DNA of 64,000 nt from Arcticimaribacter sp965277835 (lineage in GTDB: Bacteria; Bacteroidota; Bacteroidia; Flavobacteriales; Flavobacteriaceae), in assembly GCA_965277835.1 (NCBI GenBank), contig OZ255841.1, positions 1,984,001 through 2,048,000 of the forward strand. Direction: 5' to 3'. Position numbers and translations under genes: made by a program. The notes below the pieces were generated by a model that saw only the letters and a program-made list of their open reading frames with translations, had not been told where the DNA came from and ran no database searches. How positions within the stretch are numbered: the first letter of the stretch is position 1; the number at the start of each line of letters is the position of its first letter. Shown one piece after another: positions 32,637 to 40,948 of the stretch.

Positions 32637-34363
32637 TAGCTTTTTTTTCGATTACTTTGAGTATTAACTATTTTTTGAATATCAGATATTTTTGCTTTCT
32701 TTCGGTACGTGTCAACAGCCTCTGCAGTATTTATAAATAAATTTTCTTCGCCAATTATACCAACTAAAGAGTCATTAAAAATAATATCTCTAATAGGACC
32801 AATTGCTCCTGCAATCATTATTTTTAACCCATTATTTTTTAGTTCACTACACGTTTTAGTTAGCATATTAATAGCGCTAGAATCGATATAATTAATAGAT
32901 TTTGCATCAATAATAACAAGTTTAAGAGACGCTCCTTTTAAGCCTATTTGATGCATTAATTCTTTTTTAAAAAACTCTTGATTACCAAAAAAGAGCTGAG
33001 CGTCAAAACGAAGAATTAAAATAGATTCATCGTCTTCTATATGTTCTTTAAATCGGTTAATATTTTTGTAATATGAGGTTTCTTTTATCTGCCCCAAAAT
33101 CGCAAAGTGAGGCTTAGAGGTTCTATAAACCATTATTATCAAAGACAATATTATTCCAATAATAATACCTTGAGCTATCCCTAGTACCATTGTAGCTATA
33201 AAAGTACCTATGAGAACAAGGCACTCTTCTTTGTTTTTTTTCCAAAGTACTAAGGGGTATTTAAAATCTACTAACCCAAAAATAGATACCATAATTATAG
33301 CAGCTAAAATTGGAATAGGAAGATAGAAAAATAAAGGTGTAAGGAATAGTAGAGTAAGTAAAACTAACCCTGCACTAAATAAAGAAGCTATTCCTGTTTT
33401 TGCACCTCCTTGGTCTTGAATGGCAGACCTAGAAAACGAAGCTGTTATAGGATATGTTTGAGCAAAAGAACCTACAATGTTTGAGCTTCCTAGAGCAATG
33501 AGTTCTTGGTTTGGGTCAATGTTATATTCAGGGTGTTTTTCTTCAATAGATTTTGCTATCGAAATAGCCTCGGTAAAACCAACTAAGGCAAGTACAACAG
33601 CAATAGGAATAAGTTTAAAGAGCTGTGAACTATCGAAGCTTGGTATTTTAAGCGAGGGTAATCCTTTGGGAATATCTCCTACAACTTCAACTCCTTGGAG
33701 TTGCCATTGGGTCAGATAAAGAATAAGAATACCTAATACTACAACAAAAAGGATGGCTATTTTTTTATTTATTTTTTGCATCACTTTAATTAATAGTATG
33801 CCAAATATACCTAACCCAAAACTTAGTAAATGGATTTCTGAAATATGAGTAATTAGCTCTTTAATTAACACATGAATTTTACTAGTCTGAGCCATATCAA
33901 TTCTAAACAAATGCTTTAATTGGCTTAGCCCAATAATTATAGCAACGGCTGATATAAACCCGTTTAATACAGGTTTAGATAAAAAATTAACTAAAAAACC
34001 TAGCTTTAGAACGCCTAGTAAAAGTTGTATAACCCCAACAAAGAGTGCTAAAAAAATTGCAGCACCTATATACTGTTCAATGCCAACAATTTTAAGTGTG
34101 CCAATTCCTGCAGCAACAATTAGAGAGTCCATTGCAACAGGACCGATAGAAAGCTGTCGTGAGGTACCCATTATAGCATAGACAATTTGCGGAGTAAGGG
34201 CAGCATAGAGACCAAAAACAGGAGGCAATCCAGCAAGTATGGCATAAGCCATTCCTTGAGGAATTAAAAGTATTCCAGCACTAACGCCAGAGAGGGCATC
34301 GTCTGTTAGCATACCTTTTTGGTAGTTCGGAAGCCAACTTAGTATAGGAAAAAGGCGTTTCAA
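32636..34363 (-). CDS. SulP family anion transporter with STAS domain
   Basis: 575 residues: a membrane domain of about 11-14 helices (residues 10-420; GILLIPQGMAYAILAGLPPVFGLYAA is the SulP signature). A C-terminal STAS domain follows (about 440-560; VIIDAKSINYIDSSAINML). Carries sulfate or other anions such as bicarbonate. The start is a TTG (34363), with TAGCTTTG as a -7 element at 34377-34384. Coupling to the persulfide dioxygenase gene suggests it moves sulfite or sulfate produced by that enzyme. Confidence 0.92.
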   Translation of the reverse strand: MKRLFPILSWLPNYQKGMLTDDALSGVSAGILLIPQGMAYAILAGLPPVFGLYAALTPQIVYAIMGTSRQLSIGPVAMDSLIVAAGIGTLKIVGIEQYIGAAIFLALFVGVIQLLLGVLKLGFLVNFLSKPVLNGFISAVAIIIGLSQLKHLFRIDMAQTSKIHVLIKELITHISEIHLLSFGLGIFGILLIKVMQKINKKIAILFVVVLGILILYLTQWQLQGVEVVGDIPKGLPSLKIPSFDSSQLFKLIPIAVVLALVGFTEAISIAKSIEEKHPEYNIDPNQELIALGSSNIVGSFAQTYPITASFSRSAIQDQGGAKTGIASLFSAGLVLLTLLFLTPLFFYLPIPILAAIIMVSIFGLVDFKYPLVLWKKNKEECLVLIGTFIATMVLGIAQGIIIGIILSLIIMVYRTSKPHFAILGQIKETSYYKNINRFKEHIEDDESILILRFDAQLFFGNQEFFKKELMHQIGLKGASLKLVIIDAKSINYIDSSAINMLTKTCSELKNNGLKIMIAGAIGPIRDIIFNDSLVGIIGEENLFINTAEAVDTYRKKAKISDIQKIVNTQSNRKKS

Positions 34364-34402
34364 TAGTTTTTTTTTACAAAGCTACATTTTCTTTTACTAG
34401 AA

Positions 34403-34443
34403 AAAAAAGATGTTTAAATGTCAAAAATTCAAACATCTTTTTT
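34403..34443. terminator. Bidirectional terminator-like hairpin
   Basis: 13-bp perfect stem AAAAAAGATGTTT (34403-34415) with AAACATCTTTTTT (34431-34443), 15-base loop; A-tract and T-tract on opposite sides make it work on both strands. It lies between divergent genes where no terminator is needed, so it may have belonged to a gene replaced by the cassette. Confidence 0.65.
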
Positions 34444-34604
34444 AGCTATATATAGAATACGACCGATAAACAATATTAACAGTATATAAACACATTATTA
34501 AAACTTCTTTATTATTTAAATGTTGGTATGAGAAAATTATTTTACCTCTTTAGGCGTAGAAAGCAAATGTAGTTGAGTAAAGTTTATATAAATTTAATTA
34601 GAAA

Positions 34605-34636
34605 TTTGCTGTACTAAAATAATATTTGTAATTTTG
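34605..34636 (+). promoter_or_regulatory. Methyltransferase gene promoter
   Basis: TTTG (34605-34608), 20-base spacer, TAATTTTG (34629-34636): full consensus. An inverted repeat ATTTTGC (34631-34637) with GCAAAAT (34650-34656) overlaps the -7 and start site and could be an operator. Confidence 0.75.
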
Positions 34637-34670
34637 CATACTATTATTAGCAAAATAATTTTAATGAATT

Positions 34671-34976
34671 ATGAAAAATTTAGGTAAATATGAACTAGAT
34701 AATATATATAATGTTGATTGTGTTGATGGCATGAAATTACTACCTGAAAACTCAATCGACTTGGTTATTACATCTCCACCATATGACGATTTAAGAAGCT
34801 ATAATGGTTATATATTTGACTTTGAAAATATAGCTACAGAATTATTTAGAGTAATGAAAAAAGGGGGAGTTGTGATTTGGGTAGTTGGTGATAAAATTAA
34901 GAATGGGAACAAGTCATTAACAAGTTTTAAACAGTCCTTGTTTTTTCAAGAAATAGGATTTATGTTCATGACGTAA
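34671..34976 (+). CDS. DNA methyltransferase, N-terminal half (frameshifted)
   Basis: 101 residues holding the catalytic motif IV region DLVITSPPYDDLRSY (about 30-44) of a beta-class amino-methyltransferase (N4-cytosine or N6-adenine). It stops early at 34974-34976. If one A is added after 34962 the frame reads GFNVHDVMIYQKK and runs into the next ORF, giving a normal 266-residue enzyme, so this is best seen as a one-base deletion. The SPPY form is commoner in N4-cytosine enzymes but does not settle the base. Confidence 0.85.
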   Translation: MKNLGKYELDNIYNVDCVDGMKLLPENSIDLVITSPPYDDLRSYNGYIFDFENIATELFRVMKKGGVVIWVVGDKIKNGNKSLTSFKQSLFFQEIGFMFMT

Positions 34977-35470
34977 TGATTTATCAGAAGAAAAACACTC
35001 CTTTTATGCGTTCCAATGCGTATACAAATTGTTATGAGTTTATGTTTGTTTTTTCAAAAGGAAAACCAAAGACCTTTAATCCGCTTAAAATTAAAACAGT
35101 TAGAAATGGTATCGAGAGACTAGTTACTAATAAGAAAGCGGATGGGATAAACAAAAAAATATTAGGAGAATTGAAAAGAGAAAAAACAAGAACAAATATT
35201 TGGGATTATGCTGTTGGGCTTGGAGGTTCTACAAATGATAAATTTGCATTCGAACATACTGCAATCTTCCCAGAAAAATTAGCATATGAACATATTTTAT
35301 CATGGTCTAATGAAGGGGATGTTGTTTTTGATCCAATGTGTGGCTCTGGCACAACGTGTAAAATGGCAGCAATAAATAACAGATATTTTTTAGGAATGGA
35401 AATATCAAAGGATTATACAGAAATCGCAAAAAAAAGAGTAGAAGTATTAAATAATCAACTTTTCAGGTAG
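34976..35470 (+). CDS. DNA methyltransferase, C-terminal half (frameshifted)
   Basis: 164 residues carrying the SAM-binding motif I, VFDPMCGSGTTCKMA (about 121-135), and motif X-like FPEKLAYEHI. Motif order IV then I defines the beta class. The apparent ATG at 34976 is an internal Met of the intact enzyme and overlaps the TAA of the first half (TAATG), so some coupled translation of a split enzyme cannot be excluded. It ends 1 bp before the restriction gene on the opposite strand. Confidence 0.85.
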   Translation: MIYQKKNTPFMRSNAYTNCYEFMFVFSKGKPKTFNPLKIKTVRNGIERLVTNKKADGINKKILGELKREKTRTNIWDYAVGLGGSTNDKFAFEHTAIFPEKLAYEHILSWSNEGDVVFDPMCGSGTTCKMAAINNRYFLGMEISKDYTEIAKKRVEVLNNQLFR

Positions 35471-35471
35471 G

Positions 35472-36053
35472 TTACTTTGAATGCTTATTTAAATATTTGA
35501 TAGCTTTTCGCATAAGCTTAATGTCATCTTTAAATCGACCTAATCCAGTATTACAACTATCGCATAACCATTCTCTTGCATTTCCTGTTAAATGATTATG
35601 GTCTTTTACAAGATTAGCTGTAATACCAGGAATAGAACCTTTTTCACAAATAGGGCAAATAAAAAAGTACTTTGGTTTAACCTTATCAAGTCTTTCTTTC
35701 TCTTCAGACTTAAGGCTTACACCATCAACTTTTATCCTACAAGATTTACAACTTGGTCTTGTTGTTTTTCTTCCTTTAGCGTCTGTTTGATTAATATCAA
35801 ATTCTTCTATATCCTTTTTAAGGATATGACAAACATTACAAATTTTAAATTTATGGGGCTTCCCTGTTTTTTTAACATCTAAATATTTAATATTGGTAAT
35901 ATCTACTTCATAAGTAATCTGTTTTCCAATAAAAAACACACTAAATTTAGTATTACTCAATTTAGATTTTACCAAGCCAACTGAATTTTTTTCAAAAATA
36001 TTAACTGTAGTAGTTAAAGTAATAAAATCATTAACTTCTATCATATTCATCAA
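35472..36053 (-). CDS. Hpy99I-like type II restriction endonuclease (beta-beta-alpha-Me/HNH)
   Basis: 193 residues. An N-terminal beta-rich part (about 1-60) is followed by two zinc repeats. The first has C72, C75, C102, C105; the second has C133, C136, C164, C167. The active-site motif lies inside the second: D151-H152 and N168 (KDHNHLTG and CDSCNTGLG). This matches the layout of Hpy99I, which itself resembles phage T4 endonuclease VII. Next to a methyltransferase and a controller gene, a restriction role is much likelier than resolvase. It overlaps the controller gene by 23 bp; Met4 (36044) is an alternative start. Confidence 0.82.
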   Translation of the reverse strand: MMNMIEVNDFITLTTTVNIFEKNSVGLVKSKLSNTKFSVFFIGKQITYEVDITNIKYLDVKKTGKPHKFKICNVCHILKKDIEEFDINQTDAKGRKTTRPSCKSCRIKVDGVSLKSEEKERLDKVKPKYFFICPICEKGSIPGITANLVKDHNHLTGNAREWLCDSCNTGLGRFKDDIKLMRKAIKYLNKHSK

Positions 36054-36261
36054 ATAAATCGTTTATACTTACTTCTAAGGCATTAGCAATTTTTTCAATA
36101 TTAACAAGAGTAATATTTTTTTCTGCTCGTTCAATCATACCAATATAAGTCCTATGTAAGTTGGCTTTAAAAGATAGCTCTTCTTGTGAAAGTCTTTTTT
36201 CCTTGCGAATTTTACGGACTTTATCGCCAAATTGTATTAATATTTCTTTTTTTAAAATCAC
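36031..36261 (-). CDS. XRE-family controller (C) protein
   Basis: 76-residue helix-turn-helix protein: FGDKVRKIRKEKRLSQEELS, then HRTYIGMIERAEKNITL and ANALEVSINDLFDEYD, typical of C proteins that time restriction enzyme synthesis after entry into a new host. Start is a GTG at 36261; no ATG is available before the HTH. It overlaps the endonuclease start, so C and R are one transcript. Confidence 0.85.
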   Translation of the reverse strand: MILKKEILIQFGDKVRKIRKEKRLSQEELSFKANLHRTYIGMIERAEKNITLVNIEKIANALEVSINDLFDEYDRS

Positions 36262-36277
36262 TGCTAATTAAAGTATG

Positions 36278-36320
36278 CAAAGCTAACTTTAGTATTCATG
36301 ACAAACAACAGACTATAGTT
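36278..36320 (-). promoter_or_regulatory. C-R promoter with candidate C-box
   Basis: TAGCTTTG (36285-36278) is an exact -7 element; TTG at 36308-36306 lies 20 bases upstream as -33. AACTATAGTC (36320-36311), close to the GACT-AGTC C-box half-sites of controller proteins, abuts the -33. A second near-palindrome, ACAGTTATACTGT, is at 36347-36359. Confidence 0.5.
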
Positions 36321-36410
36321 GGCATTTTACATAATGGAAGTGAATAACAGTTATACTGTAAGGAATACTTTATTCTTGGAAGTTAAATTGTTATAGTGAA
36401 ATATAGCAAT

Positions 36411-37139
36411 TTAAAAACCTAGTTTATCTTCGTTTTTAAAAAGAAAATCGGTGCCTAAATATTTGTCACCTTCGTTATAATACCACGCTCTGTTTTTGGG
36501 CATTTTAATTCCTTGAACTTCAACTTCTTCGGTGAGGAGAATATATTCCCCATCATTCTTAGTTTCATCGTGATAAAACTGGTAAACTTCCATAGCAAAC
36601 GTGTTGGGGTCAAAATAGAAATACCAAGTATCTTTCCCTACTCCTTCTTCATAATTGACCTTTAACACTAAATACTCTTTACCCTTGAATTTCTTTTTTT
36701 GCACTTTTGGATCTATTATTGTCCCAGGGTCTTTCAATTTCATAGGGAGACCGTATAGATAAACATAATAATCTCGTTTTCTTAGGGTTTGTTCGCAAGT
36801 TAAACGATGCTTTTTTTCTTGTGTTTTTGTAAACGTTGTTCTTCCGTTTAGGCTAATAAAACATTCATCTTTGTTAACCTCTTGAATAATTGTATCGTCG
36901 TCTCGTTTCCATTCATTTTTGAAATGTTGCTTTTCTACATCAAAAAATATACTACTAACACGAAGAGACCTTCTAGGACTTTCCATAGTTATATTCAGTT
37001 CTCCAACAAATTTTGACCATTGATTATTAGGGTCGTGATATTGAATACTTTTATTTAAAAGTTCTTCTCCTGTTATCTCTTGACTAAAAGCAGCGGATTG
37101 TAGAAGTACACAAAATACAAGTAAAAAAGATTTAAGCAT
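36411..37139 (-). CDS. DUF6503-like periplasmic protein
   Basis: 242 residues with a signal peptide (MLKSFLLVFCVLLQSAAFSQ). The mature part, from GEELLNKSIQYHDPNNQW through FFDVEKQHFKNEWKRDDD to WYFYFDPNTFAMEVYQFY, has the antiparallel-sheet pattern of LolA/LolB-like folds. I recall it as the DUF6503 group of Bacteroidota. No function is established. It begins 84 bp from the mechanosensitive channel gene, same strand. Confidence 0.75.
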   Translation of the reverse strand: MLKSFLLVFCVLLQSAAFSQEITGEELLNKSIQYHDPNNQWSKFVGELNITMESPRRSLRVSSIFFDVEKQHFKNEWKRDDDTIIQEVNKDECFISLNGRTTFTKTQEKKHRLTCEQTLRKRDYYVYLYGLPMKLKDPGTIIDPKVQKKKFKGKEYLVLKVNYEEGVGKDTWYFYFDPNTFAMEVYQFYHDETKNDGEYILLTEEVEVQGIKMPKNRAWYYNEGDKYLGTDFLFKNEDKLGF

Positions 37140-37225
37140 AATATGTTTTTAAGGTTAAAAAATACAACAGCTTAAATATAAAGGTTTTAATTGAAACTTT
37201 TGTGTATTCAATTATAAACCAAATA

Positions 37226-38467
37226 TTAATCTATAGGTTTTGGGGGCGCAGGCGAAAACTCAAAGCATTCTAAATGGAAGTAATGTATAGAAGCCAGTAG
37301 GTGGTCAAAAATATCCGAAACAATATGCTCGTAGTTTACCCAAGCTTTATCAGTAATGAAAACATAAATTTCGATAGGAATCCCTTGTGAAGTAGGCGCC
37401 AATTGGCGGCACATTAAAGTCATGTTTTTGTTAACCATAGGGTGTTCCTCAAGATAAGAATGAATGTAACTTCTGAATAAACCAATATTAGTCAAATTCC
37501 GCCCATTTATCAAAAGCGATTTATCTACTTTTAACCCTTTATTATAAGATTTTATTTCGTTTTCTTTTGAAAGTATAGCGTTAGCTATTCGATTAATTTT
37601 TTTTAAGGGTTCTATTTCTGCATCTGTCAAAAAACGGATACTACTCACTTTTATTAAGAGAGAACGTTTAATTCGCCTTCCGTCCGAATCGCTCATTCCT
37701 CGCCAGTTAATAAACGAATCTGAAATTAATTTATAGGTAGGTATAGAGGTAATGGTATTATCAAAATTTTGAATTTGAACTGTTGAAAGGCTAATACTCA
37801 TTACATTCCCGTCGGCATTGCTATGTGGCATACTAATCCAATCTCCAATACGAACAGTATCGTTTACTGTGATTTGAACACTGGCAACAAAACCAAGGAT
37901 AGCATCTTTGAACACAAAAAGCAAAACTGCAGATAACGCTCCTAGGGTGGTTAAAAAAATCTTTACTTCGGTACCTGTTAAGATAGATAGAATGATAATC
38001 CCTCCGATAAACCAAAGGAAAATCATAATTACCTGAATATAACTGTCAATAGGTTTGTCTTTAAATGATTTTAACTCTTTTAAATAATCTCTAATAGATT
38101 TTAATAAAGCTCTAACTGTAGATAAAATTATAACTATTGTAAGTGCTTCAAATATATTTTCCACCCAATTTTGAGAAGGGAAAGTAGAGGGAATTATTTT
38201 GTGTAATAAAAACAGTGCAGGAAAATAAGAAAGTAAGTTTGGTATTTTGCGAACAACTAAAATATCATCAAAATTACTTTTAGTTTTTTTTGAAACACGA
38301 ACAAATACCCCTCGAATGGCTTTTTTAGAAATCCAAAAAAGAATTAAAGCAATAAATAAACTTACAATAAGTATAGTGCTTATTGAGATTAACTCAGCTA
38401 TCAAAGAATTAAAGCCTTGATTAATAAGTTCATCATAAATAATAGCTTTAATTTTGGTGCTTTGCAT
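37226..38467 (-). CDS. MscS-family mechanosensitive ion channel
   Basis: 413 residues. Five or so membrane helices (about 17-200), the last being the pore helix TTLGALSAVLLFVFKDAILGFVASVQI. It is followed by the MscS beta domain: VNDTVRIGDWISMPHSNADGNVMSISLSTVQIQNFDNTITSIPTYKLISDSFINWR. The C-terminal domain with a FITDKAWVNYEHIVSDIFDHLLA stretch matches the YbdG-type subgroup. Releases solutes under osmotic down-shock. Confidence 0.93.
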   Translation of the reverse strand: MQSTKIKAIIYDELINQGFNSLIAELISISTILIVSLFIALILFWISKKAIRGVFVRVSKKTKSNFDDILVVRKIPNLLSYFPALFLLHKIIPSTFPSQNWVENIFEALTIVIILSTVRALLKSIRDYLKELKSFKDKPIDSYIQVIMIFLWFIGGIIILSILTGTEVKIFLTTLGALSAVLLFVFKDAILGFVASVQITVNDTVRIGDWISMPHSNADGNVMSISLSTVQIQNFDNTITSIPTYKLISDSFINWRGMSDSDGRRIKRSLLIKVSSIRFLTDAEIEPLKKINRIANAILSKENEIKSYNKGLKVDKSLLINGRNLTNIGLFRSYIHSYLEEHPMVNKNMTLMCRQLAPTSQGIPIEIYVFITDKAWVNYEHIVSDIFDHLLASIHYFHLECFEFSPAPPKPID

Positions 38468-38622
38468 AGCGTTTATTTTTATGCAAAATAGTCAATTTTA
38501 TTAATTATATCCAAAGTATATAGTATTCGAAACATATTTTTGAAGATTATAACAAAGTAATTCGTAAATAATAATCATTGCTAAAAAATATCTACCTTAG
38601 AACCCAAAAAATTAAAATAATT

Positions 38623-39909
38623 ATGCGTTTTTTCACCCATCCTTTGCTCCTAATATTAGTCTTTATGGTAGCGAGCTGTACTCAACACAAAACTTCTAAA
38701 AAGAAAATAAATGCAGAAGAAATTCACAAAGCAGTCATAACGATAGACACTCACGATGATATTGATGTTGGTAATTTCACAGATTCTATAAATTATAGTT
38801 CGCCTACAAAATCACAAGTTCATATTCCTGGGATGATAGAAGGAGGGTTAGATGTTGCTTGGCTTATTGTATATACGGCTCAAGATAGTTTAAATGCAGA
38901 AGGTTTTGCAAAAGCAAGAAAAAATGCAGACGCAAAATTTAGTGCAATTCACCGCTTGGTTAATATATATGCTCCTGACCAAATTGAACTTGCACTAAGG
39001 TCTTCGGATGTTCGACGTATTTGGGAGAGCGGAAAAAAAGTAGCTATGATAGGTGTAGAAAACGCATATCCAATAGCAGAAGACATTAATAATGTTAAGA
39101 TGTTTTATGATAGAGGCGCACGTTATATGTCATTGGCGCATAATGGACATAATCAATTATCCGATTCGCATACAGGAGAGAAAGAGGGTGTTTATTTGCA
39201 TAACGGAATAAGTGAGTTTGGGAAACAGGTTATCGAGAAAATGAATTATTATGGAATTATGGTTGATATTTCGCATCCGTCAAAAGAAGCCATTCGACAA
39301 ACAATTTTACATTCAAAAGCACCTGTTATAGCATCGCATTCTTCTGCACGTGCTTTGTGTAATCATTCGAGAAACTTAGATGATGAGCAATTACAATGGT
39401 TAAAAGAAAATGGGGGAGTGGTACAGACAGTGGCTTTTAGTTCTTACTTAAATGCCGAGAAACACGATAAATTTAGTAAAGCTAAAGATTCACTTTTAAA
39501 AAGAGTTGGAGAACAACATCATATCCCTGTTTTGAGTAGGACAGAAATGAGAGCACTTAATTTTACAGATTTACAGATTTATTTAAAACAACAAGATAGA
39601 TTATTGAAATTAGCTGAAGGAGATTTAGAAACTCTAAAAGAAAAAGTCCCTCCAGTATCTGTAAGTGACCTTGTAGATCATATTGATTATATAAAAAATA
39701 AAATTGGAATTAACCATGTGGGGATTAGTTCTGATTTTGATGGAGGAGGAGGTATTGAAGGTTGGAGCGATGCCTCGGAAACTCTAAATGTGACTAAAGA
39801 ATTAGTAAATCGAGGTTATACCCAAGAAGAAATTGAAAAAATATGGGGCGGAAATTTACTTCGAGTTATGGAAGAAGTTGAAGCTATAGCCACCGAGCTA
39901 CAGAAGTAA
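38623..39909 (+). CDS. Membrane dipeptidase (peptidase M19) lipoprotein
   Basis: Zinc dipeptidase of the renal dipeptidase family. Start at ATG 38623 (MRFFTHPLLLILVFMVASC), giving a lipoprotein signal with lipobox VASC; an in-frame TTG upstream at 38578 is unlikely. Metal ligands: IDTHDDID for the HxD pair, the bridging Glu in GVENAYPI, and His in VDISHPSKEA and IASHSSARAL. SSDFDGGGG lies near the end. 428 residues. The formylglutamate-amidohydrolase-like gene follows 16 bp later. Confidence 0.92.
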   Translation: MRFFTHPLLLILVFMVASCTQHKTSKKKINAEEIHKAVITIDTHDDIDVGNFTDSINYSSPTKSQVHIPGMIEGGLDVAWLIVYTAQDSLNAEGFAKARKNADAKFSAIHRLVNIYAPDQIELALRSSDVRRIWESGKKVAMIGVENAYPIAEDINNVKMFYDRGARYMSLAHNGHNQLSDSHTGEKEGVYLHNGISEFGKQVIEKMNYYGIMVDISHPSKEAIRQTILHSKAPVIASHSSARALCNHSRNLDDEQLQWLKENGGVVQTVAFSSYLNAEKHDKFSKAKDSLLKRVGEQHHIPVLSRTEMRALNFTDLQIYLKQQDRLLKLAEGDLETLKEKVPPVSVSDLVDHIDYIKNKIGINHVGISSDFDGGGGIEGWSDASETLNVTKELVNRGYTQEEIEKIWGGNLLRVMEEVEAIATELQK

Positions 39910-39925
39910 CAAAGCTAATAAGGTA

Positions 39926-40816
39926 TTGAAATATATAATTCTTTTTCTTTGCACACTTTTTTTAGGGTGTCGTAATGAAGATACAAAAGAGGTTACTGTT
40001 TCTAATCAGTTTAACGATTATATCGACTTTAGAACAGGTAATATTCCACTTTTAATTATATCAGTTCATGGCGGAGACCAAAAACCCCAATGGATTAAAA
40101 AAAGAACCTGTCAAGATGCTAAAGTACTGGCAGACGCATTTACCTTAGGGATTTCGACTTCTCTCGAAATTGAACTAAAAAAACTAGGCTATTCTCCTTA
40201 TATTATAGTGAATAAGTTGCATCGAGAAAAACTTGATTTAAACCGATCATTAGAAACATCAAATTGTGGAGATTCTACTACGGAAGCGTATTGGAAAACC
40301 TTTCACAACCAAATATTTAAGTTTAGAGAAGAAATCCAAACTCGTTTTGGAAAAGGGTTGGTTATAGATATCCATGGGCATGGGTTTTCAAAGCAGCGAA
40401 TTCAATTGGGATATCTTTTGTTTTCAGACGATTTAAGAAAAGATGATGAGGTAATTAATACAAGCACTTACATTAATAAAAGTTCTATAAAGAGCTTAAT
40501 TAATAATAATCAAAAAGGATTTACACTCAGCGATTTGCTTAGAGGACCAAATTCATTAGGAGCTTATTTAACTCAAGAAGGCTACCCAACAGTACCTTCG
40601 CCCAATGATAGAGCACCTTTGGTTGGAGATGGTTTTTTCTCTGGAGGACATAACACTAGTATTTATGGTTCAAAAAATGGCGATAATATAGATGCAATTC
40701 AAATTGAGTTGAACAAAATAGGCTTGCGCGACACTACAGAGAATCGAGAAAAACTTACGCTATCTTTAGCTAAATCTATTATGGCTTATCTTAAATTCCA
40801 CTATCAGGTGAATTGA
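39926..40816 (+). CDS. N-formylglutamate amidohydrolase-like lipoprotein
   Basis: 296 residues with a TTG start (39926) chosen because a lipoprotein signal begins at once (MKYIILFLCTLFLGC). Features of the FGase fold: LLIISVHGGDQKP, KLHREKLDLNRS, VIDIHGHGFSK and NGDNIDAIQIELNK, consistent with a zinc carboxypeptidase-like site. As an outer lipoprotein next to a dipeptidase it more likely cleaves an amide in peptide or amino-acid derivatives than intermediates of histidine breakdown. Probably an operon with the dipeptidase. Confidence 0.78.
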   Translation: MKYIILFLCTLFLGCRNEDTKEVTVSNQFNDYIDFRTGNIPLLIISVHGGDQKPQWIKKRTCQDAKVLADAFTLGISTSLEIELKKLGYSPYIIVNKLHREKLDLNRSLETSNCGDSTTEAYWKTFHNQIFKFREEIQTRFGKGLVIDIHGHGFSKQRIQLGYLLFSDDLRKDDEVINTSTYINKSSIKSLINNNQKGFTLSDLLRGPNSLGAYLTQEGYPTVPSPNDRAPLVGDGFFSGGHNTSIYGSKNGDNIDAIQIELNKIGLRDTTENREKLTLSLAKSIMAYLKFHYQVN

Positions 40817-40948
40817 ATCAATTTGTGTAAACTAGCCCTTGACAACTAAGAGAAACTCTTAAAATTGTTATACCCTTATTTTAAATAAAATATTTATATT
40901 CGTTTTATTAAAAAATGAAGATGTTTAACCCTTTATAAACTTATTATT

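Larger units (their letters stand above)
34364..34670. other. Intergenic region between SulP and the restriction-modification cassette
   Basis: 307 bp with no ORF worth calling. It holds the SulP -7 element (34377-34384, minus), a bidirectional terminator-like hairpin (34403-34443) and the methyltransferase promoter (34605-34636). The rest is AT-rich without visible repeats. Confidence 0.6.

Noticed and set aside
35592..35882. 96-codon plus-strand frame opposite the restriction gene
   Set aside because: Shadow of the zinc-repeat coding region; the Phe/Cys-rich translation mirrors the Lys/Glu-rich sense strand.
34440..36410. Direct repeats or target-site duplication at the edges of the restriction-modification cassette
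   Set aside because: I compared the flanks by eye and found no repeat, so the mode of insertion is left open.
38578..38622. TTG start 15 codons upstream of the M19 dipeptidase
   Set aside because: It would bury the lipoprotein signal; the ATG at 38623 starts a clean signal with lipobox.
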